Source: Magnetococcus sp. PR-3
GTDB taxonomy: Bacteria > Pseudomonadota > Magnetococcia > Magnetococcales > Magnetococcaceae
Length of the DNA stretch: 64,000 nt
Direction of reading: 5' to 3'
Assembly (NCBI RefSeq): GCF_036689865.1
Contig: NZ_JBAHUQ010000011.1
Location: forward strand, 62,001-126,000
Shown here: piece by piece, positions 9,875 through 18,951 of the stretch
Layout: every line of letters begins with the position of its first letter
How positions within the stretch are numbered: the stretch's first letter is position 1
The notes under the pieces: model-generated
What the model was told of the DNA's origin: nothing
The model's input: only the letters and a program-made list of their open reading frames with translations
The model's database searches: none
Made by a program: the position numbers and the translations under genes

Positions 9875-12442
9875 TCACGTTTGTTGCGGATAGAGCGGGA
9901 TGCTCTCAATCATGGCAAGAAAAGATGTGCGGGCAATGGGTTTGGTTAAATGCTTGTCACAACCCGCTTGTCTGGATTGTTCTATATCCTGTTGTAGAGC
10001 ATGTGCGGTCAATGCATAAATGGGCATACGGGGGCGTTTTTCCTGGTGTTCCCAGGCCCGAATGGCTCGGGTGGCTTGATAGCCGTCCATCACAGGCATT
10101 TGAATATCCATGAGTACCAGATCAAAGCGCTCGCTTTGAATGCGCTCCAGTGCCAAAGCGCCATTATCCACAACGGTCAGGTCATGTGGGGTTTTACCCA
10201 GCAGTGTGCTAACCAAAGTGGCGTTCATCTCATCATCTTCTGCATAGAGAATACGAATACCTTGATCGGTCAAAGGCGGTTGGGGTTCCACGTCAGAAGG
10301 GGTGCCGCTGTGTTGAGATACATTCTCCAGCTTAGTTGGAATATGTACCTGAAAAAGAGTGCCACCTTGTGGAGGTTGAATGGCTCTAATGGTGCCCTTC
10401 ATCGCGGAGGTATAACGATGGGCAACGGCTAACCCAATACCTGCGCCACCATAGCGGCGTGTGAACGAATCGTCCCCTTGGGTGAACGGTTGGAAGATTT
10501 GATCCATGATATCTTCTGGAATACCAACACCGGTGTCCTGAACCTCCAGCACAAGGGTTTCTCCCTCTAGCGCTGTACGCAGTGTGACGTCACCTTGGTC
10601 GGTGAACTTAATGGCGTTGCCTAAAAGAATCATCAACACTTTTTTGAGCAGTGGCTGGCAGCCGTAAAGTGGGGTGGTGGGGGCTGTTTGATGCAGTGTT
10701 AGGGTCAGCCCTTTATGCTTTGCACGTGGTGCCCACTCTTCTTGTAAGGTGTTGCAGAAGGTGTCTAATGGAAAAAAGGATGCAATGGGATCGGGTAGGT
10801 GGGCATCAAACTGGCTCATCTCCAGAATATCGGTAATCAGGTCTAACAGATCTTCTGAAGCCCGACGTTGCTTGGCGAGCAGATCTTCTTGGGTCGGAGA
10901 GAGCGTGGTGTTTTCGAGTATCTCTCCAAAACCAAGAATGGCATTCATCGGGGTGCGGAGTTCATGACTCATAATCGCTAAAAAACGATCTTTGGTTCGG
11001 TTGCCGGCTTCAGCAGCCTCTTTAGAGTCCAGTAGGGCCATCTCACTCTGTTTGGCATGGATCAAACTGGCAAGGGCGTCAGCCATGGCTAAAACCAGGG
11101 TGCGATCTTCTTGGGTCAGTTGATGTTCAGCCTCTAAATACAGATTTAAAACCCCCAAGATTTCACCTTGGTGAAGAATGGGCACACAACAGTGTCCATG
11201 ATCGGCCATACCTTCATAATGGGTATGGTGGCGATCATCAACATGGGTGGCAAAAATGGGGGTGCGTTGTAGCGCAGCCTGACCACACAAGCAGCTCCCC
11301 AGATCAACCTGGGAACATTGCTCAACCAAAGCTGGTGGGGTGCGATGGTTCGTGGTGAGTACCAGCTTATTGCCGTCTTCTGACATTAAAAACAGGCTGC
11401 CATAGGGTTTAAGGTTCAGCCAGTGGACCTCCAGAATAATATCCAGAGCTTTTTCTAGCTGGGTGTTTAAATCCCACGGTTTAAGAGCGGTTGAGAGTAA
11501 CCGGGAGAGAACCTCTTGAGCCTGTTGGGCGCGGTTGCGTTCCTCTACCCGCTGTTGGAGCAGTATGGAATGCTGCTGTAAGGCGCCATAGGCATGTTGT
11601 AAGCCATCACGCATCTGGTTAATCGAGTCGGTAACCAGCTCAAACTCATCCCTGGGTCGCTTGCGACGCTGCAGCTCCAGTGGTGGCTGCAGGGTGGTCA
11701 GATCCAGGTCACTGGCATAGTGGCTAATGGCAATAAGGTGGCGGGTTACAAGGCGATGAATAATTAAAAGAATAAAGAGAGAAACCAAAAAGGTCTTGAT
11801 GCCTTGGCTGGCTAAAATCACCAGCGCTTTATCCTGAAGACGGGCATAGACGGCTTCCAAAGATGCATACAGCCGTAGTTGGCCAATTTTAAGAGGGGTA
11901 CTTTCATCCACCTCTTTGGATATCAGGTGATAGTCACGGGTGATGGTACGGTTGCTGATCTGGGTATCACCAATGGTTAGATGGAGTGGGTCGGTATGAT
12001 TATCATGTGTATCACGTAGCTCTACCCCCACAATATCAGGCAGTTGAGCCAACCCCTCCATCTGTAGCTTGAGTAGAGCGGTATCGAGATTCCAGAGACT
12101 GGCGGCCATGCTTTTAACATGGCTTTGCTGAACTTCATTCAGGCGAGTATGGATGGTGTCTACATCATGACGGAAATCAAGATAGAGCTGAAAACTGGTT
12201 AGAATAAGCGTAACCAGGGAGCTGAACAGTAAAATAAGAACGGCCAAACGGTGACCAATGCCACCGCTTTGCAGCGCACTTTTAAAAGTGGATCTCTCTG
12301 GATGTGGTTCCGCCACAGGTGCCTCTTTTGGCGTGTGTTTACACAATGCATGACCTGGTGAGTAGGCCGTTATGGATAGAATGACTGGGCTGTTATCCGC
12401 TGCTTTGGAGTAAAAACCTGTTTTTCTATCTTGTTGCGGCAC
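9875..12442 (-). CDS. Hybrid histidine kinase: periplasmic sensor, GAF, HisKA, HATPase, REC
   Basis: 855 residues from the GTG at 12442. Membrane helices at about 65-85 and 206-228 flank a periplasmic domain of about 120 residues. A HAMP-like linker and coiled coil follow to about 310. A Cys-rich GAF domain covers about 325-460 (GSCLCGQAAL, DHGHCCVPI). HisKA carries His493 in MSHELRTPMN. The HATPase has an N box (LLGNAIKF) and G boxes (DTGVGIPE, GGAGIGLAV). A C-terminal receiver has the acidic YAEDDE, phospho-acceptor [11 protein letters not shown] and a final Lys in LTKPI. No HPt domain follows, unlike other kinases in this window. The start is uncertain because the first about 55 residues look poorly conserved and no strong ribosome-binding site is visible. 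The signal is unknown. Confidence 0.88.
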   Translation of the reverse strand: MPQQDRKTGFYSKAADNSPVILSITAYSPGHALCKHTPKEAPVAEPHPERSTFKSALQSGGIGHRLAVLILLFSSLVTLILTSFQLYLDFRHDVDTIHTRLNEVQQSHVKSMAASLWNLDTALLKLQMEGLAQLPDIVGVELRDTHDNHTDPLHLTIGDTQISNRTITRDYHLISKEVDESTPLKIGQLRLYASLEAVYARLQDKALVILASQGIKTFLVSLFILLIIHRLVTRHLIAISHYASDLDLTTLQPPLELQRRKRPRDEFELVTDSINQMRDGLQHAYGALQQHSILLQQRVEERNRAQQAQEVLSRLLSTALKPWDLNTQLEKALDIILEVHWLNLKPYGSLFLMSEDGNKLVLTTNHRTPPALVEQCSQVDLGSCLCGQAALQRTPIFATHVDDRHHTHYEGMADHGHCCVPILHQGEILGVLNLYLEAEHQLTQEDRTLVLAMADALASLIHAKQSEMALLDSKEAAEAGNRTKDRFLAIMSHELRTPMNAILGFGEILENTTLSPTQEDLLAKQRRASEDLLDLITDILEMSQFDAHLPDPIASFFPLDTFCNTLQEEWAPRAKHKGLTLTLHQTAPTTPLYGCQPLLKKVLMILLGNAIKFTDQGDVTLRTALEGETLVLEVQDTGVGIPEDIMDQIFQPFTQGDDSFTRRYGGAGIGLAVAHRYTSAMKGTIRAIQPPQGGTLFQVHIPTKLENVSQHSGTPSDVEPQPPLTDQGIRILYAEDDEMNATLVSTLLGKTPHDLTVVDNGALALERIQSERFDLVLMDIQMPVMDGYQATRAIRAWEHQEKRPRMPIYALTAHALQQDIEQSRQAGCDKHLTKPIARTSFLAMIESIPLYPQQT

Positions 12443-12659
12443 GTCACCGGTCGATTTGAGAGTATATCTCAGCTAGGGGAGAGCGCCGCATTATGTTACC
12501 TTAAGGCAACAGGGATGTTGTGTCCATAAGCCTCTCTTTAATGTGAGGTAAATGAGCGATCCTTTTTTAGGCCGTGAGCTAAGCATCCGCTGGGTTAAAG
12601 GATAAAAAACGCGCTGACTTAATCGAGAGCGTTTGTTGCAGGGCGTGAGGGGAGTAGTC

Positions 12660-13520
12660 ATGCGCAGTGTAATCATTTCTTGTCTAATAGGCTTGCTCAT
12701 GGGGGCGCTACCCAGTGTTGCCCAAAGTACGAGTAAAGGGACGATTACCTGGTTGGTTTGGGAACTCTCCCCAGAGTTTATACGTAGCGGCCCTAAAGCA
12801 GGGCAGGGGTTTGCGGATCAATTTTTGACCCGTTTTAAGCAGCAACTGCCTGAGTATGAGCACCGCGTGGTATGGACCAGCATCCGCCGTTTTCACCGCG
12901 AGGCCCTGCGCCCTGGCCGCTGTACACCTCATATTTGGGGCCATTTTTATCCGGATCAATTCGCCTACACCAAACCCTATTTCCTGACACCACCCCATGT
13001 GGCGATCTTTCAAAAGCGTTATGAAAAACAGTTTGGCCCGCCCAGTACCATCCTCTCCCTGGTTGATTTATTGGCCAAAGAGAAGTTGGTTCTTATGACC
13101 CCCAAACAGTTTAAGAACCAGCATCGCTATCCTGTTTTGCACCCCTATCTAAAGCCCTATCTAAGTAGTGACCAAGTTAAGCAGATGCCCCATTCGGCCA
13201 ATGAGGTCGATCTACGTTTGATTGAACGTGGCCGGGCTGATTTTTCCTTAGGCTACCCGACGACCATTCAGGCGCAAATGTTGGATCGGGGTATCTCCAA
13301 TAATTTTGTGGCCTATGGGCTAAAAGAGCATCAGGCCTATAAAGAGATCCATGTGGGCTGTTTTGGCGATCGGCAGGGGCGTGATGTGGTTGCCAAACTT
13401 AATGCCCAACAGACGCCAGAAATGCTTAACCATTTTTTAGAGCTTTATGAAAAATGGAACAATGGTCACCCTCTGTTCCGCCAAGCCTTTACGGAAAAAA
13501 TTCTCGCCCCAAAAGAGTAA
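12660..13520 (+). CDS. Periplasmic solute-binding-like protein (TIGR02285-like)
   Basis: 286 residues from an ATG at 12660 with GGGGAG just upstream. An N-terminal signal peptide (about 1-21, ending SVAQS) exports it. The rest resembles family 3 solute-binding folds of the TIGR02285 type: ITWLVWELSPEFI near the start, then a two-lobe layout with repeated Tyr/His-rich stretches (HIWGHFYPDQFAYTKPYF). No transporter genes adjoin. Its neighbour on the opposite strand is the GAF hybrid kinase, which starts about 220 bp away. A role as an accessory sensor of that kinase is possible but not shown. Confidence 0.65.
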   Translation: MRSVIISCLIGLLMGALPSVAQSTSKGTITWLVWELSPEFIRSGPKAGQGFADQFLTRFKQQLPEYEHRVVWTSIRRFHREALRPGRCTPHIWGHFYPDQFAYTKPYFLTPPHVAIFQKRYEKQFGPPSTILSLVDLLAKEKLVLMTPKQFKNQHRYPVLHPYLKPYLSSDQVKQMPHSANEVDLRLIERGRADFSLGYPTTIQAQMLDRGISNNFVAYGLKEHQAYKEIHVGCFGDRQGRDVVAKLNAQQTPEMLNHFLELYEKWNNGHPLFRQAFTEKILAPKE

Positions 13521-13754
13521 GGCGCTTCTCCAGCGCGTAAAAGTGGGGCATGGTTTGTGTGATGTCTCACTCAGATCGTGTATCTCACCCGCCACAGCAG
13601 AAGTAGTAGGAAGATCCCGCCGTTATTGAGCGGTGTTTACGGGATCTTGGTTGGGTGGAATCAGTTTGGCTGTGTCATGCACAAAGGCCCCTTTGAACAA
13701 ACCTTACGGATCGTCTTTACACAAAGTAAGGAAGGCTTGTCGCGGCTGACCTCC

Positions 13755-14225
13755 TCACAGGCTTGGTTTAAAGACCATTAACCAGACAATGCTGATCATA
13801 GCGGCAAAGGCTGGCCAGCCAAGGGCAAACCATAAGCGGAAGTAGCGGTGATAGATCTGGGGTAGTTCAGCCCCGGTTTTTAGGGCTGTGTTGCTTAAAC
13901 GGCGCATACGCAGTTGTAACCACACCACTGGCAACCAGCATGCCCCTGCAAGGCCATACAGTACCAATGACCAAAAAATCCACCCTTCGGTCAGATCCCA
14001 TCCCAGTTCTTGGGCCAGTAACACGCCAGTCACAGGTTGCACAAGGACTGCAGGTGTTGTGAAGAGCCAGTCCGCCATAACGACATTGCGGTTGCCCACC
14101 GCCATGGCCTGTCTGTTTTGGCTAAGGTTACAGGCCAGACCGTGAAAAGCGGTACCCAGACCCGTTCCGAAAAGTAGAACCATGCTGAGAATGTGTATCC
14201 ATTTTAAAAAGAGCGGGTCGAGCAT
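13755..14225 (-). CDS. DUF2269-family integral membrane protein
   Basis: 156 residues with four hydrophobic helices. Starts MLDPLFLKWIHILSM, a typical DUF2269 opening, and has the family-like LLFGTGLGTAFHG stretch. Its ATG lies one base after the stop of the SDR/DoxX gene, so the two are almost certainly translated from one mRNA. The same trio (GbsR/MarR regulator, SDR-DoxX fusion, DUF2269) recurs in other bacteria as far as I know. Biochemical role unknown. Confidence 0.8.
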   Translation of the reverse strand: MLDPLFLKWIHILSMVLLFGTGLGTAFHGLACNLSQNRQAMAVGNRNVVMADWLFTTPAVLVQPVTGVLLAQELGWDLTEGWIFWSLVLYGLAGACWLPVVWLQLRMRRLSNTALKTGAELPQIYHRYFRLWFALGWPAFAAMISIVWLMVFKPSL

Positions 14226-14226
14226 G

Positions 14227-15567
14227 TCAGCGCCCCTTTTCTAGTGCCATCATAACCAGGGTTGCTGCGGCTATGGGGAGGTTTTTTACCAGTGGTGTAA
14301 AGGGGTGTAGCCAATATTCTGCAGGTAAACCGATGGCAAGCACCGAAAAGGTAAATAGGGTTAACAGCTGTATACCACCGACCAGTACCGGTCGAAAGCG
14401 AACCAGCAAAAGTACACCCAGCAGCATGTCCCAAAAGGCGGCACTGTAGAGTAGGGCCAGTGCTGAGCCCCCTGTTATGTGAAGATGGCTGAGCATCTCT
14501 AGGCTTTTTTCAACGGGATAAAGCCCAAAAGAGAGCAGGCCTGCTATCAGCCAGAGAAGGCCTAAACTCCAACGTAGCGGAGTGCGAAGTAAGTAGAGGT
14601 GCGCCCCCTGTTTATCACTAGAACTGGCGGGTTGCTTGGCTAAGGCTTGGGCCAATGCGGTAGGCGGGCGACCAAGCGCTTGGGTAAAGGCTGTGGCATC
14701 CCCTTTGATCTCCTGACGGAGCATGGTTAAAACGTCTCGATTAAGTGGGGCGTTTATCATGCGCTCACTGAGCACCGCAGAAACGTTGAGCACCCAATCT
14801 GGAATCGGCATAAAGGGGCGTGGGGGTAAGCCGAGCCAAGTCCGCAGTGTATTGATCAACTGATCGGTTGAGAGGGGCTCTGGACCCACGAGCTCGATGC
14901 TGTCCGGTAGGGGGGGCAACTGTTCGATCAGGTGGACAACCAGCGCGCTTAGATCATCAATATGTAGAGGTTGTGTTTGATAGAGCCCTTTGCCCATGCG
15001 TGGAGGAAAGGGGAGGGCGGCCAGTGCCGTTAACATTTGGCTGCTGGTGCCACCACGACCGATAACAAGTGAGGGCCGTAAGATGCACCAATCCAGGTGT
15101 TGCTTATTCACACGGCGCAAGCTCTGCTCGGCAGCGGCTTTGGTTCTTTGGTAGGCTGTGGTGCCTTGTTCGGAGACGCCAATGGCGGATAGATGGATCA
15201 AGCGTGTCACGTTAGCACTGGAACAGGCCTGTATCAGACGTGCGGCACCCTCATCATGCACTTTGGCCAAGGTGTTTTGCCCCTGGCTTTGTATTAAGCC
15301 AGCACAATTAATGACCACATCTATACCGTTAAGCATCTTAATTAGATCGCTTAAACCATGCTGTGTAAGGTCTATGGCCATCGGTGTGGCTGTTGAAAGC
15401 TGCTGAGCGGAGCGTGATGCGGCCCAAACGTGGTGTCCAGCTCGGATTATCGCACCTACGATATGACGGCCGATAAAACCTGATGCGCCAATAATCAGAA
15501 CTCTTTTAGCGGATTGTTGTTCTGTGTTGGTCAGGGTTATGGATTCGATGACTTCAGCATCGTTCAT
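14227..15567 (-). CDS. NAD(P)-binding SDR (NmrA/epimerase-like) fused to DoxX-like membrane domain
   Basis: 446 residues from the ATG at 15567, chosen because AGAGGAAA precedes it; an in-frame start at 15636 adds residues that read through the operator. Residues about 20-310 are an extended-SDR Rossmann domain with the glycine motif GASGFIGRHIV and an atypical active site (TAYQRTKAAAEQ, YxxxK). The last about 130 residues hold four hydrophobic helices like the DoxX family. Such fusions probably act on a quinone or other lipid-soluble redox partner at the membrane, which is inference. It is followed directly by the DUF2269 gene. A palindromic operator lies right upstream of its ribosome-binding site. 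Confidence 0.85.
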   Translation of the reverse strand: MNDAEVIESITLTNTEQQSAKRVLIIGASGFIGRHIVGAIIRAGHHVWAASRSAQQLSTATPMAIDLTQHGLSDLIKMLNGIDVVINCAGLIQSQGQNTLAKVHDEGAARLIQACSSANVTRLIHLSAIGVSEQGTTAYQRTKAAAEQSLRRVNKQHLDWCILRPSLVIGRGGTSSQMLTALAALPFPPRMGKGLYQTQPLHIDDLSALVVHLIEQLPPLPDSIELVGPEPLSTDQLINTLRTWLGLPPRPFMPIPDWVLNVSAVLSERMINAPLNRDVLTMLRQEIKGDATAFTQALGRPPTALAQALAKQPASSSDKQGAHLYLLRTPLRWSLGLLWLIAGLLSFGLYPVEKSLEMLSHLHITGGSALALLYSAAFWDMLLGVLLLVRFRPVLVGGIQLLTLFTFSVLAIGLPAEYWLHPFTPLVKNLPIAAATLVMMALEKGR

Positions 15568-15580
15568 GGTATTTCCTCTA

Positions 15581-15598
15581 TTTCTGAAATTTGTGAAA
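15581..15598. promoter_or_regulatory. Palindromic operator, copy 1 (SDR/DoxX promoter)
   Basis: TTTCTGAAATTTGTGAAA, an 18-bp near-palindrome, lies directly upstream of the SDR ribosome-binding site. It is identical to the copy at 15820-15837 and closely matches the perfect palindrome at 16415-16432. Likely bound by the GbsR/MarR regulator encoded between them. Confidence 0.7.
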
Positions 15599-15819
15599 TT
15601 ACCTGTTAAAAAAACACACCTATTTCCAGCGCCCAAGAATGTGGAATATTCTCTCTGTGGTGATGACCTCCCTTAAAAAGAGGGTAGAAGTCTCTGTGTT
15701 TGTAGACCTAACCAACTGGCATCAGGTAAACAGTGTTGGCGTCGTTACCGCATCTTCGGGTGGATGTCTGCTATGAAAGGTGCCTTTCATCATGCTTGTT
15801 GGATATGTGATGTTTCTTA

Positions 15820-15837
15820 TTTCTGAAATTTGTGAAA
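15820..15837. promoter_or_regulatory. Palindromic operator, copy 2
   Basis: An exact copy of the 18-bp site at 15581-15598. It lies between the 3' end of the regulator gene and the SDR/DoxX start, about 250 bp upstream of the latter. It could allow looping between sites or cover a distal promoter. Confidence 0.65.
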
Positions 15838-15860
15838 AAAGAGGTCAAAAAAAGAGGGCA

Positions 15861-16391
15861 TTAACTCCCCCTGCTTAAGAGTTTTGATATTGTTCCGCCC
15901 ATCGTCATGATCTTTAACAACAGAGGCCGAGGGAGCCTTTGCATCTCGTCATACCATCTGGTGAGCAATTCAAGAAAAGCCAAAACATCACGGATACGTT
16001 TTTTAGAGACCGCTGGTAGCTTGTCGTCATCATCTGCATCCAGCAGGCATTGGCGCAAAGTGGTCAGTGTTGGGTCAAACTCTCGCTGTTTGCGCCCCTT
16101 AACGATGAGCATAAAGGCGTCCCAAGGGTCGGTTATGGCGGTAAAATGGTCCCGGCGATCCCCAATAACGCTAATCCGATTAACCAATCCCCAGCCTTCC
16201 AGCTCTTTTAGGCTGGTGCTCACATTGGAGCGGGCGATGGAGAGACTCTCGGTGATCTCTTCAGCTGTAATTGGCTTAGGTGCGAGAAACAACAGGGCGT
16301 GAACCTGTGCCACGGAGCGGCTTACGCCCCAGCGGGTTCCCATCTCTCCCCAGTGGAGAATGTATCGTTCCATGGTTGGGCTGAGTTCCAT
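15861..16391 (-). CDS. GbsR/MarR-family transcriptional regulator
   Basis: 176 residues. The N-terminal winged helix-turn-helix fits GbsR/MarR proteins: MERYILHWGEMGTRWG opening, then ITAEEITESLSIARSNVSTS as recognition region and a wing around SVIGDRRDHF. The C-terminal half is helical and likely dimerising. It is divergent from RtcB and followed on the same strand by the SDR/DoxX and DUF2269 genes. A perfect palindrome lies 24 bp upstream of its start and copies of it precede the downstream gene. This suggests it represses itself and the SDR/DoxX-DUF2269 pair. The inducer is unknown. Confidence 0.85.
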   Translation of the reverse strand: MELSPTMERYILHWGEMGTRWGVSRSVAQVHALLFLAPKPITAEEITESLSIARSNVSTSLKELEGWGLVNRISVIGDRRDHFTAITDPWDAFMLIVKGRKQREFDPTLTTLRQCLLDADDDDKLPAVSKKRIRDVLAFLELLTRWYDEMQRLPRPLLLKIMTMGGTISKLLSRGS

Positions 16392-16414
16392 ATCTCACCT
16401 GACTTGATCGTAGA

Positions 16415-16432
16415 TTTCAGAAATTTCTGAAA
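16415..16432. promoter_or_regulatory. Perfect palindromic operator, copy 3 (regulator promoter)
   Basis: TTTCAGAAATTTCTGAAA is a perfect 18-bp palindrome 24 bp upstream of the GbsR/MarR start. The two other copies in the cluster differ from it at two positions. This is the most symmetric site and fits autoregulation. Confidence 0.75.
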
Positions 16433-17025
16433 TTATATAAGGCAAGCTGATTAGAGTCAAGATGATTGAGCGCTATGGCTGATCATCAATACGCTTTCAC
16501 ATTGATTTCCCACAGGTTTAAACCCTGATGAGGTAGGGGTTTAAACCGTTTGGTCTAAGTTTGGGGTGATCAAGTCATGTTTAGGTGGGGTATACGAGCT
16601 GGGCTGGATTCAAGTCGGTCATTGGTTGATTGCTTAAGAGCGGATGTGCTTGTCTGTATGTTCTATAAGTGTTTGTGTTTATGTTGATTTAAAATGTATT
16701 GAGCAGCGATATGGTAAGGTGTGTAATCATCCCGTAGGCCAATGGATAAAGCGGGGAGATCATGGACGCCCTTTTAATGTTTTTTTATGGCATGGCCCGT
16801 ATAGGGCGTAAAACAAAGGGTATGGGCTGCTCGGTAGGGTGTTGATCGGGCGTAGCCAATAAAGCATGGTGGAATTGAGGGTCTTAATGCATAGCTATGG
16901 ATTTGATCTTTAGCCTGTTGCATGAGCAATCGTGGATAGGATGTGGGGCAATGGGACGCTGTAGCACCACCATCCCAGGGGCGCAGGTCTCTCTTTTTTT
17001 TGCCATCCCATAAAAGGAAAAAAAT
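16433..17025. other. Divergent intergenic region upstream of RtcB
   Basis: About 590 bp between the GbsR/MarR regulator and RtcB. It holds the hairpin at 16515-16547. No small gene or tRNA was found; a stretch around 16734-16765 looks faintly tRNA-like but lacks the T-arm. Confidence 0.5.
16515..16547. repeat. Inverted repeat with self-palindromic arms
   Basis: GGTTTAAACCC (16515-16525) and GGGTTTAAACC (16537-16547) pair over 11 bp across an 11-nt spacer. Each arm also contains the palindrome GGTTTAAACC. It may be a double protein-binding site or a hairpin; no T tract follows. Confidence 0.6.
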
Positions 17026-18264
17026 GTGGAAAAGTTTAATGTTATTAAGACGGGTGGGGTGGCGATAAAAGCTTGGACTAAGGGGGTTCAGCTTGATCCA
17101 TCGGCTGAACAACAGCTCCGTAATGTGGCCTCGCTACCTTTTATTCATCACCATGTGGCGGCTATGCCGGATGTGCATTGGGGTATGGGGGCGACCGTGG
17201 GGTCGGTTATTCCCTGTAAGCAGGCGATTATTCCTGCCGCCGTAGGGGTGGATATTGGTTGCGGTATGATGGCCGTACAGACTTCATTGAGCGCTCAACA
17301 CTTACCGGAAAATCTGCGCGGTGTGCGCAGTGCCATTGAAAAAGCGGTACCCCATGGACGGACAGGCCGAGGGGACCGTCGTGCTGACCGGGGGGCATGG
17401 GGGGAGCTTCCGGCTGATGTTATACAAACGTGGCAGGGTGATTATGGCCGTCACTCTACCTTGCAGATGGGTTATGAGCAGATTGTAGAGAAACACACGG
17501 CACTTGCTAAAGCCAACAGTGTACACCACCTGGGAACCTTGGGGACGGGGAACCATTTTATTGAAGTCTGTCTGGATGAGTTGGATCGGGTATGGGTGAT
17601 GTTGCATTCGGGCTCTCGAGGCATTGGTAACCGTATTGGTACGTACTTTATTCATTTAGCCAAAAAAGAGATGGAACGGTGGTTTATTAACCTGCCGGAT
17701 GAGGACCTGGCTTATTTGCCCGAAGGGTCGACACTGTTTAACGACTATTTCCAGGCACTCACCTGGGCTCAAGCTTTTGCCTATGCGAACCGTGAGGTCA
17801 TGATGAACCGGGTATTGGATGCTATGGCCAGTGAGCTTACTGGTTTTGAGTTGGGCCATCTTGCTGTCAACTGTCACCACAACTATGTTTCGCGGGAGAA
17901 CCATTTTGGGGATTCCGTTTGGCTTACCCGTAAAGGCGCTGTGAGTGCCAAAAAGGATGAGCTGGGTATTATCCCCGGTTCCATGGGCACCCGCTCTTAT
18001 ATTGTGCGCGGTAAAGGTAACAAAGACTCTTTTTGTTCATGCTCCCATGGCGCCGGTCGGGTGATGTCACGCAACGCCGCCAAACGGCAATTCACGATTA
18101 AAGAGCATGTTAAGGCCACACAAGGGGTTGAGTGCCGCAAGGATGCAGGGGTGATTGATGAAACCCCCATGGCGTATAAAGATATTGATGCGGTTATGGC
18201 GGCACAAACCGATCTGGTGGATGTGGTACATACCCTTAAACAGGTGGTTTGTGTCAAAGGATAG
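17026..18264 (+). CDS. rtcB: RtcB-family RNA ligase
   Basis: RtcB joins 2',3'-cyclic phosphate or 3'-phosphate RNA ends to 5'-OH ends using GTP and Mn2+. This protein has 412 residues, the shorter form of the family. Conserved blocks include AMPDVHWGMGATVGSVIP, GVDIGCGM with metal-binding Cys79, GTGNHFIEV, HSGSRGIGN, NCHHNYVSRE and the guanylylated-His region SCSHGAGRVMSR. It ends VVCVKG, close to the usual RtcB terminus. The GTG at 17026 is used because AAGGA lies 7 nt upstream and an overlapping ATG at 17024 is in another frame. No rtcA, rtcR or archease gene adjoins. Confidence 0.93.
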   Translation: MEKFNVIKTGGVAIKAWTKGVQLDPSAEQQLRNVASLPFIHHHVAAMPDVHWGMGATVGSVIPCKQAIIPAAVGVDIGCGMMAVQTSLSAQHLPENLRGVRSAIEKAVPHGRTGRGDRRADRGAWGELPADVIQTWQGDYGRHSTLQMGYEQIVEKHTALAKANSVHHLGTLGTGNHFIEVCLDELDRVWVMLHSGSRGIGNRIGTYFIHLAKKEMERWFINLPDEDLAYLPEGSTLFNDYFQALTWAQAFAYANREVMMNRVLDAMASELTGFELGHLAVNCHHNYVSRENHFGDSVWLTRKGAVSAKKDELGIIPGSMGTRSYIVRGKGNKDSFCSCSHGAGRVMSRNAAKRQFTIKEHVKATQGVECRKDAGVIDETPMAYKDIDAVMAAQTDLVDVVHTLKQVVCVKG

Positions 18265-18951
18265 TGGGCTTTGAGGGGGGCTCTATACAGGGCTTACTAC
18301 CCAGGGGGTTGTATACAGAGCTGGGAACAAAAGTGGGTAGGATCAAGAGATGAGTAAGCACATCTTGGTGTGGATAGGTATCCCCAAAAAGGATAGGTAG
18401 CATGGTGGCCAGTGGATGGTCATCTAACGGCTTTACCCATGCCTGGTTTTTTGGGGGAGTGCCAAGGCATAGGGTACCGGATGGGTCTAGGCACATTGAT
18501 GCTAAATGTCGTGTTAACCGGTGTGCGTGCTGGGTAATGGCTGTTTTACATTGGGCGGGGCCTGCTTTGGAAAAGGGCCATAGGATGGGGATTTGTTATG
18601 GAGGTTGACGCCCGGTCTGGGTTCTCCAGCTGGTAACGGTCGTGAGTCGCTGGACAGTTGTGGATCGGTATCTGCTAAAGGGTAGCGTCTTAGGCTCTAT
18701 GGGTTAATACAAGGGGATGAAGCCAGACTCTTGCATGGTCCATGCTTTGGGGTGATACGGTGTAAGGTGGGTTTGTAGAGATCCTGTTGTGGTCGGTAGA
18801 AAAGTGCGTGTGTCTATGGCTGGTTTAGGTGGGGTGTGGGCGGGGTGGTTTCTCGGAAAAATCTGGTGATAAAATGGAAAATTCAATAAGATCAATGAAG
18901 GTATCTATTTACTCAGTTTAAGTATTATTTAATTGGTTATAAAAGGTAGAT
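18265..18951. other. Intergenic region, nothing recognised
   Basis: About 690 bp of G-rich + strand sequence between two + strand genes. Short frames at 18402-18608 (+) and 18704-18895 (-) have no ribosome-binding site or recognisable composition. The last about 60 bp turn AT-rich and probably contain the promoter of the binding-protein/kinase operon. Confidence 0.4.

Noticed and set aside
9736-10113. 125-codon + strand frame
   Set aside because: More than half lies antisense within the receiver domain of the GAF kinase; no family resemblance.
16734-16765. Stretch resembling part of a tRNA (CCCGTAGGCCAATGGATAAAG)
   Set aside because: No T-arm GGTTCGA-like sequence and no closing acceptor stem could be found.
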